A stretch of DNA of 44,583 bases from Tannerella sp. (GTDB lineage Bacteria > Bacteroidota > Bacteroidia > Bacteroidales > Tannerellaceae). Position numbers and translations under genes: made by a program. The stretch is from positions 1 to 44,583 of the forward strand of contig NZ_JAUMYS010000019.1 in NCBI RefSeq assembly GCF_030528505.1. The letters run 5' to 3'. Position 1 is the first letter of the stretch, and each line of letters starts with the position of its first letter. The notes under the pieces were generated by a model. The model ran no database searches and was not told the origin of the DNA. It worked only from the letters and a program-made list of their open reading frames with translations. Below, piece after piece: positions 8,698-16,924 of this stretch.

Positions 8698-9225
8698 ATG
8701 AGTGTTCATCCATTGGCAGATTTTCATTATTGTCCACAATGTGGTTCGTCGCACTTCGGTATACACGATAGTAAGTCGAAACGTTGCGCCGGCTGTGGCT
8801 TTGTATATTACTACAATTCCGCAGCGTCGACGGCGGCTATTATCCTGAACGAACAGGATGAACTGATGGTTTGCCGGCGTGCGCAGGAACCGGCGTGCGG
8901 CACACTCGATCTGCCGGGAGGGTTTTGTGACTGTTCCGAAACGGCTGAAGAAGGTGTCGTGCGTGAAGTGCGTGAAGAGACAGGGTTGGAAGTAATGCGT
9001 ACTACTTATTTATTTTCATTACCCAACCGCTATCTCTATTCGGGTTTTTGGGTGCATACGACCGATTTGTTTTTCCGTTGTGAGGTCTCCTCTTCGTCGT
9101 CGCCGGTAGCGTGCGACGATGCATCGGAGCTGCTTTGGATACCGCGAAGTGAGTTGAAGGCTTCCGATTTCGGCCTCGAATCGATCCGAAAGGGGATTGA
9201 AACGTTTTTGGCCGGAAACTTTTAA
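8698..9225 (+). CDS. Nudix hydrolase with N-terminal zinc ribbon
   Basis: 175 residues. Two CxxC pairs near the N-terminus (CPQCG and CAGC) form a short zinc ribbon, as in NADH-pyrophosphatase-like Nudix proteins. The Nudix box is complete: from GGFCDCSE through REVREETGL (about residues 77-99), fitting GX5EX7REUXEEXGU, so it should bind metal and cleave a nucleoside-diphosphate-linked substrate. The substrate cannot be read from sequence. Start ATG 8698 lies directly after a good promoter. It heads a plus-strand run that continues with the ACT protein 56 nt downstream. Confidence 0.87.
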   Translation: MSVHPLADFHYCPQCGSSHFGIHDSKSKRCAGCGFVYYYNSAASTAAIILNEQDELMVCRRAQEPACGTLDLPGGFCDCSETAEEGVVREVREETGLEVMRTTYLFSLPNRYLYSGFWVHTTDLFFRCEVSSSSSPVACDDASELLWIPRSELKASDFGLESIRKGIETFLAGNF

Positions 9226-9281
9226 TGAATTGTTTTTTTTGTATGATAACGAATGAATGTCGAACCTAAATATAAATTGTT

Positions 9282-9707
9282 ATGTTGATCAGGCAATTAT
9301 CTGTTTTTCTGGAAAACAAACAGGGGCGTTTTACGCAAGTAGCCAAGTTATTGGGACAGGAAGGAATTAATATGACGGCATTTTCCGTTTCTGAGAATGC
9401 GGACTTCGGTATTCTTCGGCTGATCGTTGATGACCCTGATCGAGCCTTCGAGGTGCTTCGCCGTCATAAGTATGCTGTCACGGAAGTGGATGTTCTTCGT
9501 CTGTGTTGCCCGAATCGGCCGGGCGCACTCGGACGGCTAATGGATATCGTTACGCAGGCAGGAATTTTTATTGAATACATGTATGCGTTTTCTGGAGAAC
9601 GTTCGGGACATGTGATCATTCGTCCGGATAATCTCGAAGAATGTGTCGAAGTATTGAACGAGCATCAATCGGAATTGACCTCCATCAGCGAGTTGTACGA
9701 GTTGTAA
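9282..9707 (+). CDS. Tandem ACT-domain amino-acid-binding protein
   Basis: 141 residues made of two ACT domains in tandem (about 1-68 and 69-141). Each starts with a typical beta strand leading to a turn: QLSVFLENKQGRF and VLRLCCPNRPGAL. ACT domains bind amino acids and act as allosteric sensors. No catalytic domain is attached. In many Bacteroidota similar proteins follow a phenylacetate-CoA ligase-like gene and are annotated as acetolactate synthase regulatory-like; no such ligase precedes it here. Ligand and partner are unknown. Confidence 0.8.
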   Translation: MLIRQLSVFLENKQGRFTQVAKLLGQEGINMTAFSVSENADFGILRLIVDDPDRAFEVLRRHKYAVTEVDVLRLCCPNRPGALGRLMDIVTQAGIFIEYMYAFSGERSGHVIIRPDNLEECVEVLNEHQSELTSISELYEL

Positions 9708-9748
9708 ATATTAACGTTCGAAAAGGAGGGAGTTTCGTGAAGATGCAT

Positions 9749-9756
9749 TATCTTTG
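9749..9756 (+). promoter_or_regulatory. -7 box of the bamD promoter
   Basis: TATCTTTG fits TAnnTTTG, 19 nt ahead of the bamD ATG (9775). No clear TTG at the proper distance upstream. It argues against the in-frame TTG at 9754, which would lie within the box. Confidence 0.5.
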
Positions 9757-9774
9757 CGGGCTAAACGCAGGAAA

Positions 9775-10581
9775 ATGAAAAAGATTATCTATCTAATGAT
9801 AACAGGTTTGTTGTGCGTTTCGTGTGGAGAGTACAATAAACTGCTGAAAAGTACGGACTATGAGTTGAAGTATTCGTATGCCAAGAAATACTTTAATGAA
9901 AAGAAATACGCCAAAGCGGCGACGCTTCTTGAGGAGGTCGTTCCGATATTTAAGGGATCGACTTATGCTGAAGAATCGTTGTATCTTCTGGCACAGACGT
10001 ATTACGGACAGAAAGATTATCAGACGGCTTCCGAATATTTTAAGACATATTACAATACCTATCCGAAAGGAGAATTTGCAGAATTATCGCGCTTCTATTC
10101 AGGCTATGGGTTGTACCTCGACTCTCCTGATCCGCGCCTTGATCAGTCGCAGACGTATGAAGCGATCTCACAGTTACAGCTCTATATGGAATATTATCCG
10201 CAGAGCGAACGTGCCAAGCAGGCACAGGAGATTCTGTTCGAGTTGCAGGAAAAACTTGCTTATAAAGAATTTCTTGCGGCACAGTTGTATTACGATCTGG
10301 GGACATACATGGGGAACAACTATCGTTCGTGTGTGATTACCGCCGATAATGCCTTGCGTGACTATCCTTATTCAAAATATCGCGAGGATTTGATATTCCT
10401 CAAGATCAAATCGAAGTACGAATTGGCCATCGTCAGTGTCGAAGACCGTTTGCAAGGCCGTTACCGAGATGTGGTTGACGAGTACTACAATTACAAGAAT
10501 GAATTTCCGGAGGGGAAGTATATGAAGCAGGTACAGAAGTTTTTCGACTATGCCAACGCTCAAATTACGACAAGTTATTAA
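9775..10581 (+). CDS. bamD: BamD, outer-membrane protein assembly lipoprotein
   Basis: 268 residues. A short lipoprotein signal MKKIIYLMITGLLCVSC puts the lipidated cysteine at residue 17. The rest is helical and TPR-like, with repeated patterns such as YFNEKKYAKAATLLEEV, YAEESLYLLAQTYY and YPYSKYREDLIFL, as in BamD/ComL. BamD is the essential lipoprotein partner of BamA in inserting beta-barrel proteins into the outer membrane. ATG 9775 is chosen over an upstream TTG because the signal peptide then starts properly and the -7 box lies outside the gene. rpoZ follows after 34 nt. Confidence 0.9.
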   Translation: MKKIIYLMITGLLCVSCGEYNKLLKSTDYELKYSYAKKYFNEKKYAKAATLLEEVVPIFKGSTYAEESLYLLAQTYYGQKDYQTASEYFKTYYNTYPKGEFAELSRFYSGYGLYLDSPDPRLDQSQTYEAISQLQLYMEYYPQSERAKQAQEILFELQEKLAYKEFLAAQLYYDLGTYMGNNYRSCVITADNALRDYPYSKYREDLIFLKIKSKYELAIVSVEDRLQGRYRDVVDEYYNYKNEFPEGKYMKQVQKFFDYANAQITTSY

Positions 10582-10615
10582 TTTACATAGATTTTCACTA
10601 GGATAAAAAATAATT

Positions 10616-10951
10616 ATGGATTATCGCAAAACAAACGCTCCGACGACAACCGTCACTCGCGACATGATTAAGTTATGTCACGGTAATGAAGACAATGTAT
10701 ATGAAACGGTTATGGTTATCGCTAAACGTTCCAACCAAATCGCTTCCGAAATGAAGCAGGACTTGGAAAAGAAACTGCAGGAGTTCGCATCGTTCAACGA
10801 CAATTTGGAAGAAGTGTTCGAGAATCGCGAGCAGATTGAAATTTCCCGTTACTACGAGAAATTGCCCAAACCCACACTTATCGCTACTCAGGAATACACC
10901 GAAGATAAGGTGTATCACAAAAATCCGGCGAGAGAAAAAAATAATTTCTGA
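10616..10951 (+). CDS. rpoZ: DNA-directed RNA polymerase omega subunit (Bacteroidota form)
   Basis: 111 residues. It has the look of the Bacteroidota omega/Rpb6-like protein: an N-terminal TTTVTRDMIKLCHGNEDNVY, then YETVMVIAKRSNQIA, the RNA-polymerase-binding helix, then an acidic helical region. Omega helps assemble and stabilise the beta' subunit. Position directly after bamD and before a DUF4293 gene is common in this order. The stop overlaps the next ATG (TGATG at 10949-10953). Confidence 0.85.
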   Translation: MDYRKTNAPTTTVTRDMIKLCHGNEDNVYETVMVIAKRSNQIASEMKQDLEKKLQEFASFNDNLEEVFENREQIEISRYYEKLPKPTLIATQEYTEDKVYHKNPAREKNNF

Positions 10952-11412
10952 TGATTCAGCGTATTCAAACCGTCTATCTGCTGATCGTTGTCGCGTTGAA
11001 TTTGGCTGTCGTCTTTTTGCCGCTGGCCGTTATTCAGTCGGGAGGGGCTTTTTACTCTTTCGATGCTTCGGGGATGAGCACGATCGAAGCCCCTCAGGAA
11101 CTCGTTTATCCGACATGGGCTTTGATGGCGTTATCGGCCATCATCTCCTTGCTCGCATTGGTCACGGTATTTCTCTATAAGAAACGGATCTTGCAAATTC
11201 GTCTCTGTATATTTAATGCCCTGCTGATTATTGGCTTTTACGGGCTTTTTGCTTTTTCTCTTTGGAAAGTTGCAGGTGCTTCGGAGTCTTTTCATTTCAG
11301 TATGCGGATTGCTGTTGCGTTCCCCTTGGTAAGTTTAATTCTGAATTATTTAGCCATTCGCGAAATCGGAGCCGACGAGGCATTGATACGTTCGCTCGAT
11401 CGGTTACGGTAA
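10951..11412 (+). CDS. DUF4293 four-helix membrane protein
   Basis: 153 residues with four hydrophobic segments, at about 7-28, 49-71, 79-98 and 107-127, and short charged loops; the N-terminus MIQRIQTVYLL is typical of the DUF4293 family. An inner-membrane protein of unknown function, restricted largely to Bacteroidota. It overlaps rpoZ by one base and precedes mtgA by 15 nt, so all are probably on one transcript. Confidence 0.8.
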   Translation: MIQRIQTVYLLIVVALNLAVVFLPLAVIQSGGAFYSFDASGMSTIEAPQELVYPTWALMALSAIISLLALVTVFLYKKRILQIRLCIFNALLIIGFYGLFAFSLWKVAGASESFHFSMRIAVAFPLVSLILNYLAIREIGADEALIRSLDRLR

Positions 11413-11427
11413 GCGTCTTTCTGCGCT

Positions 11428-12264
11428 ATGAAGGCTGTCAAACGCCTGCTGGTTTGGGGCAGGAATACGTTGTTATTCCTGTTCTTATTTAGCATCCTGA
11501 TTGTCGTTTTCTACAAATGGGTGCCGGTTTATTATACGCCGCTGATGTTTATTCGTTCGAGTGAAGAGGCCGCTCCTGCCCGTAAACATCAGTGGGTGCC
11601 GATCGAAAAGATTTCGCAGGCTATGCCTTTGGCAGTGGTAGCCTCCGAGGATAATCTTTTTATGACACACCATGGTTTTGACAGGGAACAGATTCGTAAA
11701 GCCATGGACGAAGCCGAAAAAGGAAGGCGCCGGCGGGGAGCCAGTACGATTTCGCAACAAACGGCCAAAAATGTGTTCCTGTGGCCGGGTAAGACTTATT
11801 TTCGGAAGGGGCTTGAAGCGTATTTTACGGTGCTGATCGAACTGATATGGGGAAAAGAACGCATCATGGAGGTCTATCTCAACTCAATTGAGATGGGAAA
11901 GGGTATTTATGGCGTAGAAGCGGCTTCAAGGACGTACTTTTCGAAACCGGCTATTGAACTGACACGCGGCGAGGCAGCCCTGATTGCCGCCTCGTTGCCT
12001 AATCCGCGCAAACGGAATCCGGGCAGTCCGTCCGGTTATATGTTACAACGACAAAGCGAAATCTTGTCGTTGATGCGCAAAGTCGAGAATGTTCCGTTGG
12101 GGTATCGACGTCCGATAAAAGCCGAAGCGGAAGAATCAAACGGGAAAAGAACGGACGAGGTGCAGGAAAAAGGGGCTTCGTCCGATGAGGTAACGGCCGG
12201 AGATAAAGAGAAAGCCGTCGTACAAGCTGCAGATACCTTGTCCGGAGGGTCGGCTGAACAATGA
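11428..12264 (+). CDS. mtgA: Monofunctional peptidoglycan glycosyltransferase
   Basis: 278 residues. One N-terminal membrane anchor (about 10-30) precedes a GT51 glycosyltransferase domain: VVASEDNLFMTHHGFD with catalytic Glu about 74, then RRRGASTISQQTAKN, and KERIMEVYLNSIEMG. It polymerises lipid II glycan chains on the periplasmic side without a transpeptidase domain. The C-terminal 60 residues are charged, low-complexity and probably disordered, an extension beyond the usual length of about 230. Its stop overlaps the lipB start (ATGA, 12261-12264). Confidence 0.9.
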   Translation: MKAVKRLLVWGRNTLLFLFLFSILIVVFYKWVPVYYTPLMFIRSSEEAAPARKHQWVPIEKISQAMPLAVVASEDNLFMTHHGFDREQIRKAMDEAEKGRRRRGASTISQQTAKNVFLWPGKTYFRKGLEAYFTVLIELIWGKERIMEVYLNSIEMGKGIYGVEAASRTYFSKPAIELTRGEAALIAASLPNPRKRNPGSPSGYMLQRQSEILSLMRKVENVPLGYRRPIKAEAEESNGKRTDEVQEKGASSDEVTAGDKEKAVVQAADTLSGGSAEQ

Positions 12265-12947
12265 ACCGAATGAACCACCCTCCATCATTTACTTTTTGCG
12301 ATTTAGGCCGCATCTTATACGAAGAAGCATTGGCCATCCAGACCGATGCTTTCAATCGCTTAATTGTGAAAAAAGCGCACGGAAGCATCGGAGAGAATAC
12401 GCTCTTTTTCTGCGAACACGAGCCGGTGTTCACGCTTGGGAAGCACGGTCGGGAAGCGAATCTGCTGCTGCCGGAAGAAAGGCTTAAGCAACGAGGCATT
12501 TCGTTTTATCATACGAATCGGGGAGGGGATATCACGTATCATGGTCCCGGACAGATTACGGGCTATCCCGTGTTTGATCTGGAGCAATTCGGTCTGGGAC
12601 TGAAAGCCTATATCGACCGTTTAGAGGAAACGGTCATTCGTTTTCTGGCCTTTTACGGTCTGAAAGGTGAACGCATGACGGGGGCGTCCGGCGTCTGGCT
12701 CGATGCCGAAACGCCGAAAGCTCGCAAGATTTGCGCCGTAGGAGTCAGAAGCAGTCGTTTTGTGACCATGCACGGGTTTGCCCTGAATATCTCGACGGAT
12801 TTGTCTTATTTTTCCCTGATTCATCCATGCGGGTTTGTGAATAAAGGAGTGACTTCTTTAGCTGCAGAATGTAAAAATGTTCCTGATTTTGACGTGGCAA
12901 AGCAACGTTTGGCAGATCTCTTTGAGGAAATGTTTCAACGAGTTTAG
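12261..12947 (+). CDS. lipB: LipB, octanoyl-[ACP]:protein octanoyltransferase
   Basis: 228 residues of the LipB/BPL fold. Key stretches are RGGDITYHGPGQITGYPV (about 87-104), the conserved lysine in ARKICAVGV (Lys 156) and the catalytic cysteine in LIHPCG (Cys 190). It moves octanoate from acyl carrier protein to the lipoyl domains of 2-oxoacid dehydrogenases or GcvH, the first step of lipoate synthesis; LipA is not in the window. ATG overlaps the mtgA stop by four bases. It ends 13 nt before the convergent gldH gene. Confidence 0.94.
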   Translation: MNRMNHPPSFTFCDLGRILYEEALAIQTDAFNRLIVKKAHGSIGENTLFFCEHEPVFTLGKHGREANLLLPEERLKQRGISFYHTNRGGDITYHGPGQITGYPVFDLEQFGLGLKAYIDRLEETVIRFLAFYGLKGERMTGASGVWLDAETPKARKICAVGVRSSRFVTMHGFALNISTDLSYFSLIHPCGFVNKGVTSLAAECKNVPDFDVAKQRLADLFEEMFQRV

Positions 12948-12959
12948 CTGACTCGTTCG

Positions 12960-13430
12960 CTATCGGGCTGTTTTCTCGATACGCAGCCCGATTGCTTCAA
13001 TACCTTTCAATCGTTCGTCGCGCATACCTTGTCGGATGCATAACGTATATTGGCCTTTGTGTGGAAATAAGTGGCTGTTGCGAACGGGGATGGTGTTATG
13101 ATAAACGGAGATTCCGCGACCTTTCCATCTGCCGTAATCGTCGGCCAATACACATTCTACGGTGTCGCGAACCATGGCGCCGACCGGTCGCTCTTCGGCG
13201 CAAAGCAACCACAGATTCTGATAGGGGTAGAAATTGTTGTTTCGAATTTCTAACGAAATATTATAAGGTACCGTATGATCTTCAATCTCATACGTGAAAT
13301 AATATTCCCTGTCTTTTGGCCAAGGGTTTTCGATCGTTTGGTACAGGTCGTAATGGGCCGTGTTGGTACAGGATAAAAGAAGTCCCAATATCCATGATAC
13401 CGATAACAGTCGATACCGACTTTTATTCAT
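12960..13430 (-). CDS. gldH: GldH, gliding-motility/type IX-associated lipoprotein
   Basis: 156 residues with a lipoprotein signal ending LLLSC (Cys 21). The mature sequence begins with a Tyr-rich part (TNTAHYDLYQTIENPWPKD) typical of GldH, and is otherwise beta-rich. GldH is needed for gliding in Flavobacterium but is kept in many non-motile Bacteroidota; its task there is not established. Its start overlaps the ricT stop by eight bases (13423-13430), and this ricT-gldH pairing is common in the phylum. Confidence 0.85.
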   Translation of the reverse strand: MNKSRYRLLSVSWILGLLLSCTNTAHYDLYQTIENPWPKDREYYFTYEIEDHTVPYNISLEIRNNNFYPYQNLWLLCAEERPVGAMVRDTVECVLADDYGRWKGRGISVYHNTIPVRNSHLFPHKGQYTLCIRQGMRDERLKGIEAIGLRIEKTAR

Positions 13431-14787
13431 CGGAAGAAGCTTTTGGAGATGGTTTTCTTTCCGACGCAGAGCGGTCGTTCTTCGACGCGTTGCTCTCGTT
13501 TTTCTTGGGAGGCGGCGTATTGCCGTTATTTCTCGAAGGGTTTCCTCTACCGCCGCCTTTTCGGCGAGGAGCGTTTCCGTTTTTGGGCTCCGTACGATTT
13601 CCCGCTTGGGGTTGCGTACGCTGGTTGCCGTTCTGCGGCTTGTTGTTTGGAGCCGCCTGTTCAGTGTTGGCGTTGGTATTATTACGGCTACCGGACGGCC
13701 GCTTTTTCTTTTTCTTTCTGACCGAGTCGAATCGACTTACACTATCATCCAGAATGTCGTGCGTATCGATGGGTTTTGTGTTGGCTCCTGCCAGATGCTC
13801 CGGTTCCAACGTATCGGGTTTAATACCTTTTCTGTTCAGGTTGATAATCTCAAAAACTCGCTCTACCGAAATCGTGACGATATTCGCCGCAATCACTTTA
13901 TCGGTAGAATAGCTGAGCTCTTTCTTGAAAATATCGGTCTTGAAATGATAATACGTCCGGTCTTTTGTTTCCAGCGCGATCTTCCGCGAAGGTAATTGCT
14001 TCTGCACTTCGGCATACGCATCTACTTCGTAGTTAATACAACATTTGAGTTTGGCGCATTGTCCGGCCAACTTTTGCGGATTCATCGAAATATCTTGCAA
14101 GCGTGCGGCATCTGTGGCAACGGATACGAAGTTCGTCATCCACGAAGAGCAGCAAAGTTGTCGTCCGCACGGTCCGATTCCGCCGATACGCCCTGCTTCC
14201 TGTCGAGCGCCGATCTGCTTCATTTCGATGCGTACATGGAAATTTTCGGCCAACACCTTGATCAGTTGACGGAAATCGACTCGCCCCTCGGCAATATAAT
14301 AGAAGATGGCTTTGTTCCCGTCGCCCTGATATTCTACATCGCCGATTTTCATCGACAAGCCGAGATCGGCGGCGATTTGCCGCGAGCGAATCATCGTCTC
14401 GTGCTCTTTGGCCTTCGCTTCTTCGTAGCGTTCCAAATCACCGGGTTTGGCGATACGATAAATCTTCTTGGCCGTCGTATTGTCTTGACGAACATTGTTT
14501 TTCCGCATCTGGAGCAGAACCAGCTTGCCGGTGAGCGTGACCGTGCCGATATCATGTCCCGGATTCGCTTCTACGGCAACGATATCGCCTTTGTTGAGCG
14601 GGATTTTCGCTTCGTTCAGATAGTACCCTTTACGGGTGTTTTTAAACTGAACTTCGACATAATCCGTGGCATGCTCCGCTTCGGGAATATCACAGAGCCA
14701 GTTGCAGGTACAAAGTTTACCTTTCGAATGCTTACAACATCCTCTGGGCCCCATCGCGCTGTTCCCCATGTTCTGTACGAAGTCCAT
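13423..14787 (-). CDS. ricT: RicT/YaaT-like PSP1-domain iron-sulfur regulatory protein
   Basis: 454 residues. The N-terminus holds a cysteine cluster (GCCKHSKGKLCTCNWLC, about 17-33) unlike most RicT. A PSP1 domain spans about 45-275, with the conserved cysteines in CGRQLCCSSW and LKCCINYE. In Bacillus RicT is part of the Fe-S RicAFT complex that acts with RNase Y on mRNA processing; partners RicA and RicF are not visible here. From about residue 330 the protein is a disordered tail rich in Asn, Lys, Arg and Pro that most relatives lack or vary. It lies 9 nt after spt and overlaps gldH. Confidence 0.88.
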   Translation of the reverse strand: MDFVQNMGNSAMGPRGCCKHSKGKLCTCNWLCDIPEAEHATDYVEVQFKNTRKGYYLNEAKIPLNKGDIVAVEANPGHDIGTVTLTGKLVLLQMRKNNVRQDNTTAKKIYRIAKPGDLERYEEAKAKEHETMIRSRQIAADLGLSMKIGDVEYQGDGNKAIFYYIAEGRVDFRQLIKVLAENFHVRIEMKQIGARQEAGRIGGIGPCGRQLCCSSWMTNFVSVATDAARLQDISMNPQKLAGQCAKLKCCINYEVDAYAEVQKQLPSRKIALETKDRTYYHFKTDIFKKELSYSTDKVIAANIVTISVERVFEIINLNRKGIKPDTLEPEHLAGANTKPIDTHDILDDSVSRFDSVRKKKKKRPSGSRNNTNANTEQAAPNNKPQNGNQRTQPQAGNRTEPKNGNAPRRKGGGRGNPSRNNGNTPPPKKNESNASKNDRSASERKPSPKASSDE

Positions 14788-14796
14788 CGTGGATTA

Positions 14797-15984
14797 TCAG
14801 GGAATCAGGTTGTGCTTCTTGAATATCTTCCGGATCGCTTCGAGGGCATAGTCGAGTTGGGCCTGCGTATGCGTAGCCATGAGGGAGAAGCGGATCAACG
14901 TATCTTGCGAAGCAACAGCCGGCGAAACGACCGGATTGACGAAGATACCCTCGTCGAAGAGTTCCTTCACGATGAGGAACGTCAAGTCGTTATCCCGGAT
15001 AAAGAGCGGAATAATCGGGGTCGAAGTATGTCCGATCTCGCAACCCATCTGACGGAAGCCTTCCAAGGCATAATGCGTCAGTTTCCACAAATTCTTCATG
15101 TGTTCCGGCTCATTCAGCATGATGTCCAATGCCGCATTAGCCGCTGCTACAGAAGCGGGGGTACAGCTTGCACTGAAGATGTACGTGCGTGAATGATGGC
15201 GAAGATAGTTGATCGTATCTTTATCTGCTGCAATAAATCCACCCAGCGCAGCAAACGATTTGCTAAAGGTACCCATGATCAGGTCGACATCTTTCGAAAC
15301 GCCGAAGTGATCGCACGTGCCGCGTCCGTGATTGCCGAGCACACCGATTCCGTGTGCTTCGTCGACCATGACATTGGCATTGTATTGCTTGGCCAGACGG
15401 ACGATTTCGGCCACATTGGCCACATCGCCTTCCATGCTGAAAACACCGTCGGTGACGATCAGTTTTACCTTGTCCGGCTCGCATTTACGGAGCTGTTTTT
15501 CCAACGACTCCATGTCGTTGTGCTTATATTTGAGCTTATTGGAGAACGAAAGACGAATGCCTTCAATGATGGAAGCATGGTTCAATTCATCCCAAATCAG
15601 ATAATCTTCGCGTCCGGTGATGCACGAAATAACGCCTTCATTGACCTGAAAACCTGTCGAGAAAGAAATAGCATCTTCTTTGCCGACGAACTTGGCCAGG
15701 CGTTCTTCGAGCTGAACATGGATGTCGAGTGTCCCATTCAAGAAGCGCGATCCGGCGCATCCGGTACCGTATTTCTTGATAGCTTCGATGGAAGCTTCTT
15801 TAACTTTCGGATGGTTAGTCAGCCCCAAGTAGGAGTTGGATCCGAACATCAATACTTTTTTTCCGCTGATATAAACTTCCGTGTCCTGGTCGCTTTGGAT
15901 TTCGCGGAAATAAGGATAGATACCGGCAGCCTTCGCTCGTTGCGGGGCATCGTATTTCGCTAGTTTTTCTCTTAATAAGTTCAT
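14797..15984 (-). CDS. spt: Serine palmitoyltransferase (sphingolipid synthesis)
   Basis: 395 residues, alpha-oxoamine synthase family of PLP enzymes. Motifs: GSNSYLGLTNHPKV, GSRFLNGTLDIHVQLE, NHASIIEG, DEAHGIGVLG (208-217) and GTFSKSFAALGG with the PLP lysine at 242. The sequence is closest, from memory, to the soluble serine palmitoyltransferase of Bacteroides rather than to KBL or BioF, notably FLNGTLDIHVQLE and KYKHNDMESLEKQL. It would condense serine with an acyl-CoA to form 3-ketosphinganine, the first step in Bacteroidales sphingolipids. A strong promoter lies just upstream; ricT follows after 9 nt. A 2-amino-3-ketobutyrate ligase is the main alternative. Confidence 0.82.
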   Translation of the reverse strand: MNLLREKLAKYDAPQRAKAAGIYPYFREIQSDQDTEVYISGKKVLMFGSNSYLGLTNHPKVKEASIEAIKKYGTGCAGSRFLNGTLDIHVQLEERLAKFVGKEDAISFSTGFQVNEGVISCITGREDYLIWDELNHASIIEGIRLSFSNKLKYKHNDMESLEKQLRKCEPDKVKLIVTDGVFSMEGDVANVAEIVRLAKQYNANVMVDEAHGIGVLGNHGRGTCDHFGVSKDVDLIMGTFSKSFAALGGFIAADKDTINYLRHHSRTYIFSASCTPASVAAANAALDIMLNEPEHMKNLWKLTHYALEGFRQMGCEIGHTSTPIIPLFIRDNDLTFLIVKELFDEGIFVNPVVSPAVASQDTLIRFSLMATHTQAQLDYALEAIRKIFKKHNLIP

Positions 15985-16027
15985 ATATTGTTGAGGTTTA
16001 CCTTGTCTTTTGTGAAAAAATCAGCGG

Positions 16028-16058
16028 CAAAAGTAGTAAAAAATCGAGATATATACAA
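16028..16058 (-). promoter_or_regulatory. Bacteroidales-type promoter of spt
   Basis: On the minus strand TTG (plus 16056-16058), a 20-nt spacer, then TACTTTTG (plus 16028-16035). Both boxes and spacing fit the Bacteroidota consensus. The spt ATG is 44 nt downstream. Confidence 0.75.
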
Positions 16059-16139
16059 TGGGGCTTAAAATATTGAATGGCGTGTCTATGCTCCGATCAA
16101 GTGATCATCAGCCGTGGTTTCACTTTTTCGATGCGCTGT

Positions 16140-16853
16140 TTAAAACAGGTAGAAAACCTGTGTCAGTTGCCGGTAGGCGATTGTGCGTTGGTGCATGCGG
16201 TTTTCGAGCGTAAGTTCGTCTGTTGTGGAAACGGGCGAAGGCATGGAAGAGAGTTCTATAAGAAGACGTTTGGGAGCCGCTCCTTCGACGGGAATGACGT
16301 ACGTTTCACGTACCTTGTGTAGTGCTTCGTTTTTGGCGGTGCGTAGCAGATCGTCACGTTGCGCGAAGGGCAGGATCAGGGCGATTCGTCCGTCGGGGGC
16401 AAGGAGCGATTTTCCGGTATGAAGCAGATCGGTGAGAGTCAGGCTGTCGTCGTGTCGTGCCAGGCTGCGTCTGCCTTCGGGGCATTTCATCGATTCTCTG
16501 AAATAGGGAGGGTTGGAGACGATCAGGTCGTACGGTTCGGTGACAGTCGAGGCGAAGGACTGAAGCGGAGCATGTACAACCCGGATACGTGTGGCGAAGG
16601 GTGACTGCCGTACATTCTCCTGCGCTTGCAGGCAAGCATCGGCATCGAGGTCGATGCCGTCGATGCGCGCTTCGAGGTTGCGTTGCGCCAGCATCAGCGC
16701 AATCAGTCCCGTACCCGTTCCGACGTCGAGAATCCGCCTCCGGTCGTGCACGTTAGCCCATGCTCCGAGCAGAGTACCGTCGGTGCCGACTTTCATGGCA
16801 CAACGGTCGTGCCATACGGTAAACTGTTTGAAGCGGAAATACGGATTGGACAT
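16140..16853 (-). CDS. trmN6: TrmN6, tRNA1(Val) A37 N6-methyltransferase
   Basis: 237 residues. A class I SAM-dependent methyltransferase: SAM-binding ILDVGTGTGLIALMLAQ (41-57) and the adenine N6-methylase motif NPPY (114-117, in IVSNPPYF). Starts MSNPYFRFKQFTVWHD, the typical N-terminus of the YfiC family, which methylates N6 of adenosine 37 of tRNA-Val. An in-frame TTG at 16883 would add ten residues but lies inside a -7 box (16881-16888), so ATG 16853 is preferred. It stands alone, followed by the spt promoter region. Confidence 0.88.
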   Translation of the reverse strand: MSNPYFRFKQFTVWHDRCAMKVGTDGTLLGAWANVHDRRRILDVGTGTGLIALMLAQRNLEARIDGIDLDADACLQAQENVRQSPFATRIRVVHAPLQSFASTVTEPYDLIVSNPPYFRESMKCPEGRRSLARHDDSLTLTDLLHTGKSLLAPDGRIALILPFAQRDDLLRTAKNEALHKVRETYVIPVEGAAPKRLLIELSSMPSPVSTTDELTLENRMHQRTIAYRQLTQVFYLF

Positions 16854-16868
16854 CGTCAGGGAGTCATC

Positions 16869-16911
16869 ATAAAAACGCCGCAAAGATAGATGTTTTTATG
16901 ATTGCGGCGTT
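16869..16911 (-). terminator. Terminator hairpin overlapping the trmN6 promoter
   Basis: AACGCCGCAA (16874-16883) and TTGCGGCGTT (16902-16911) form a perfect 10-bp stem, extended by CATCAT/ATGATG with an AAA bulge. On the minus strand the stem runs into a T-run (plus A at 16871-16875), so it ends the 185-residue gene upstream. Confidence 0.75.
16881..16888 (-). promoter_or_regulatory. -7 box of the trmN6 promoter
   Basis: TATCTTTG on the minus strand (plus CAAAGATA) fits TAnnTTTG, 28 nt ahead of the ATG at 16853. No clear upstream TTG box. It overlaps the distal arm of the terminator hairpin, so promoter and terminator share bases. Confidence 0.5.
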
Positions 16912-16924
16912 ATGATGTCCGTTT

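Noticed and set aside
13996-15192. Long plus-strand open frame opposite ricT and spt
   Set aside because: Antisense to two well-supported genes with no family match or start context.
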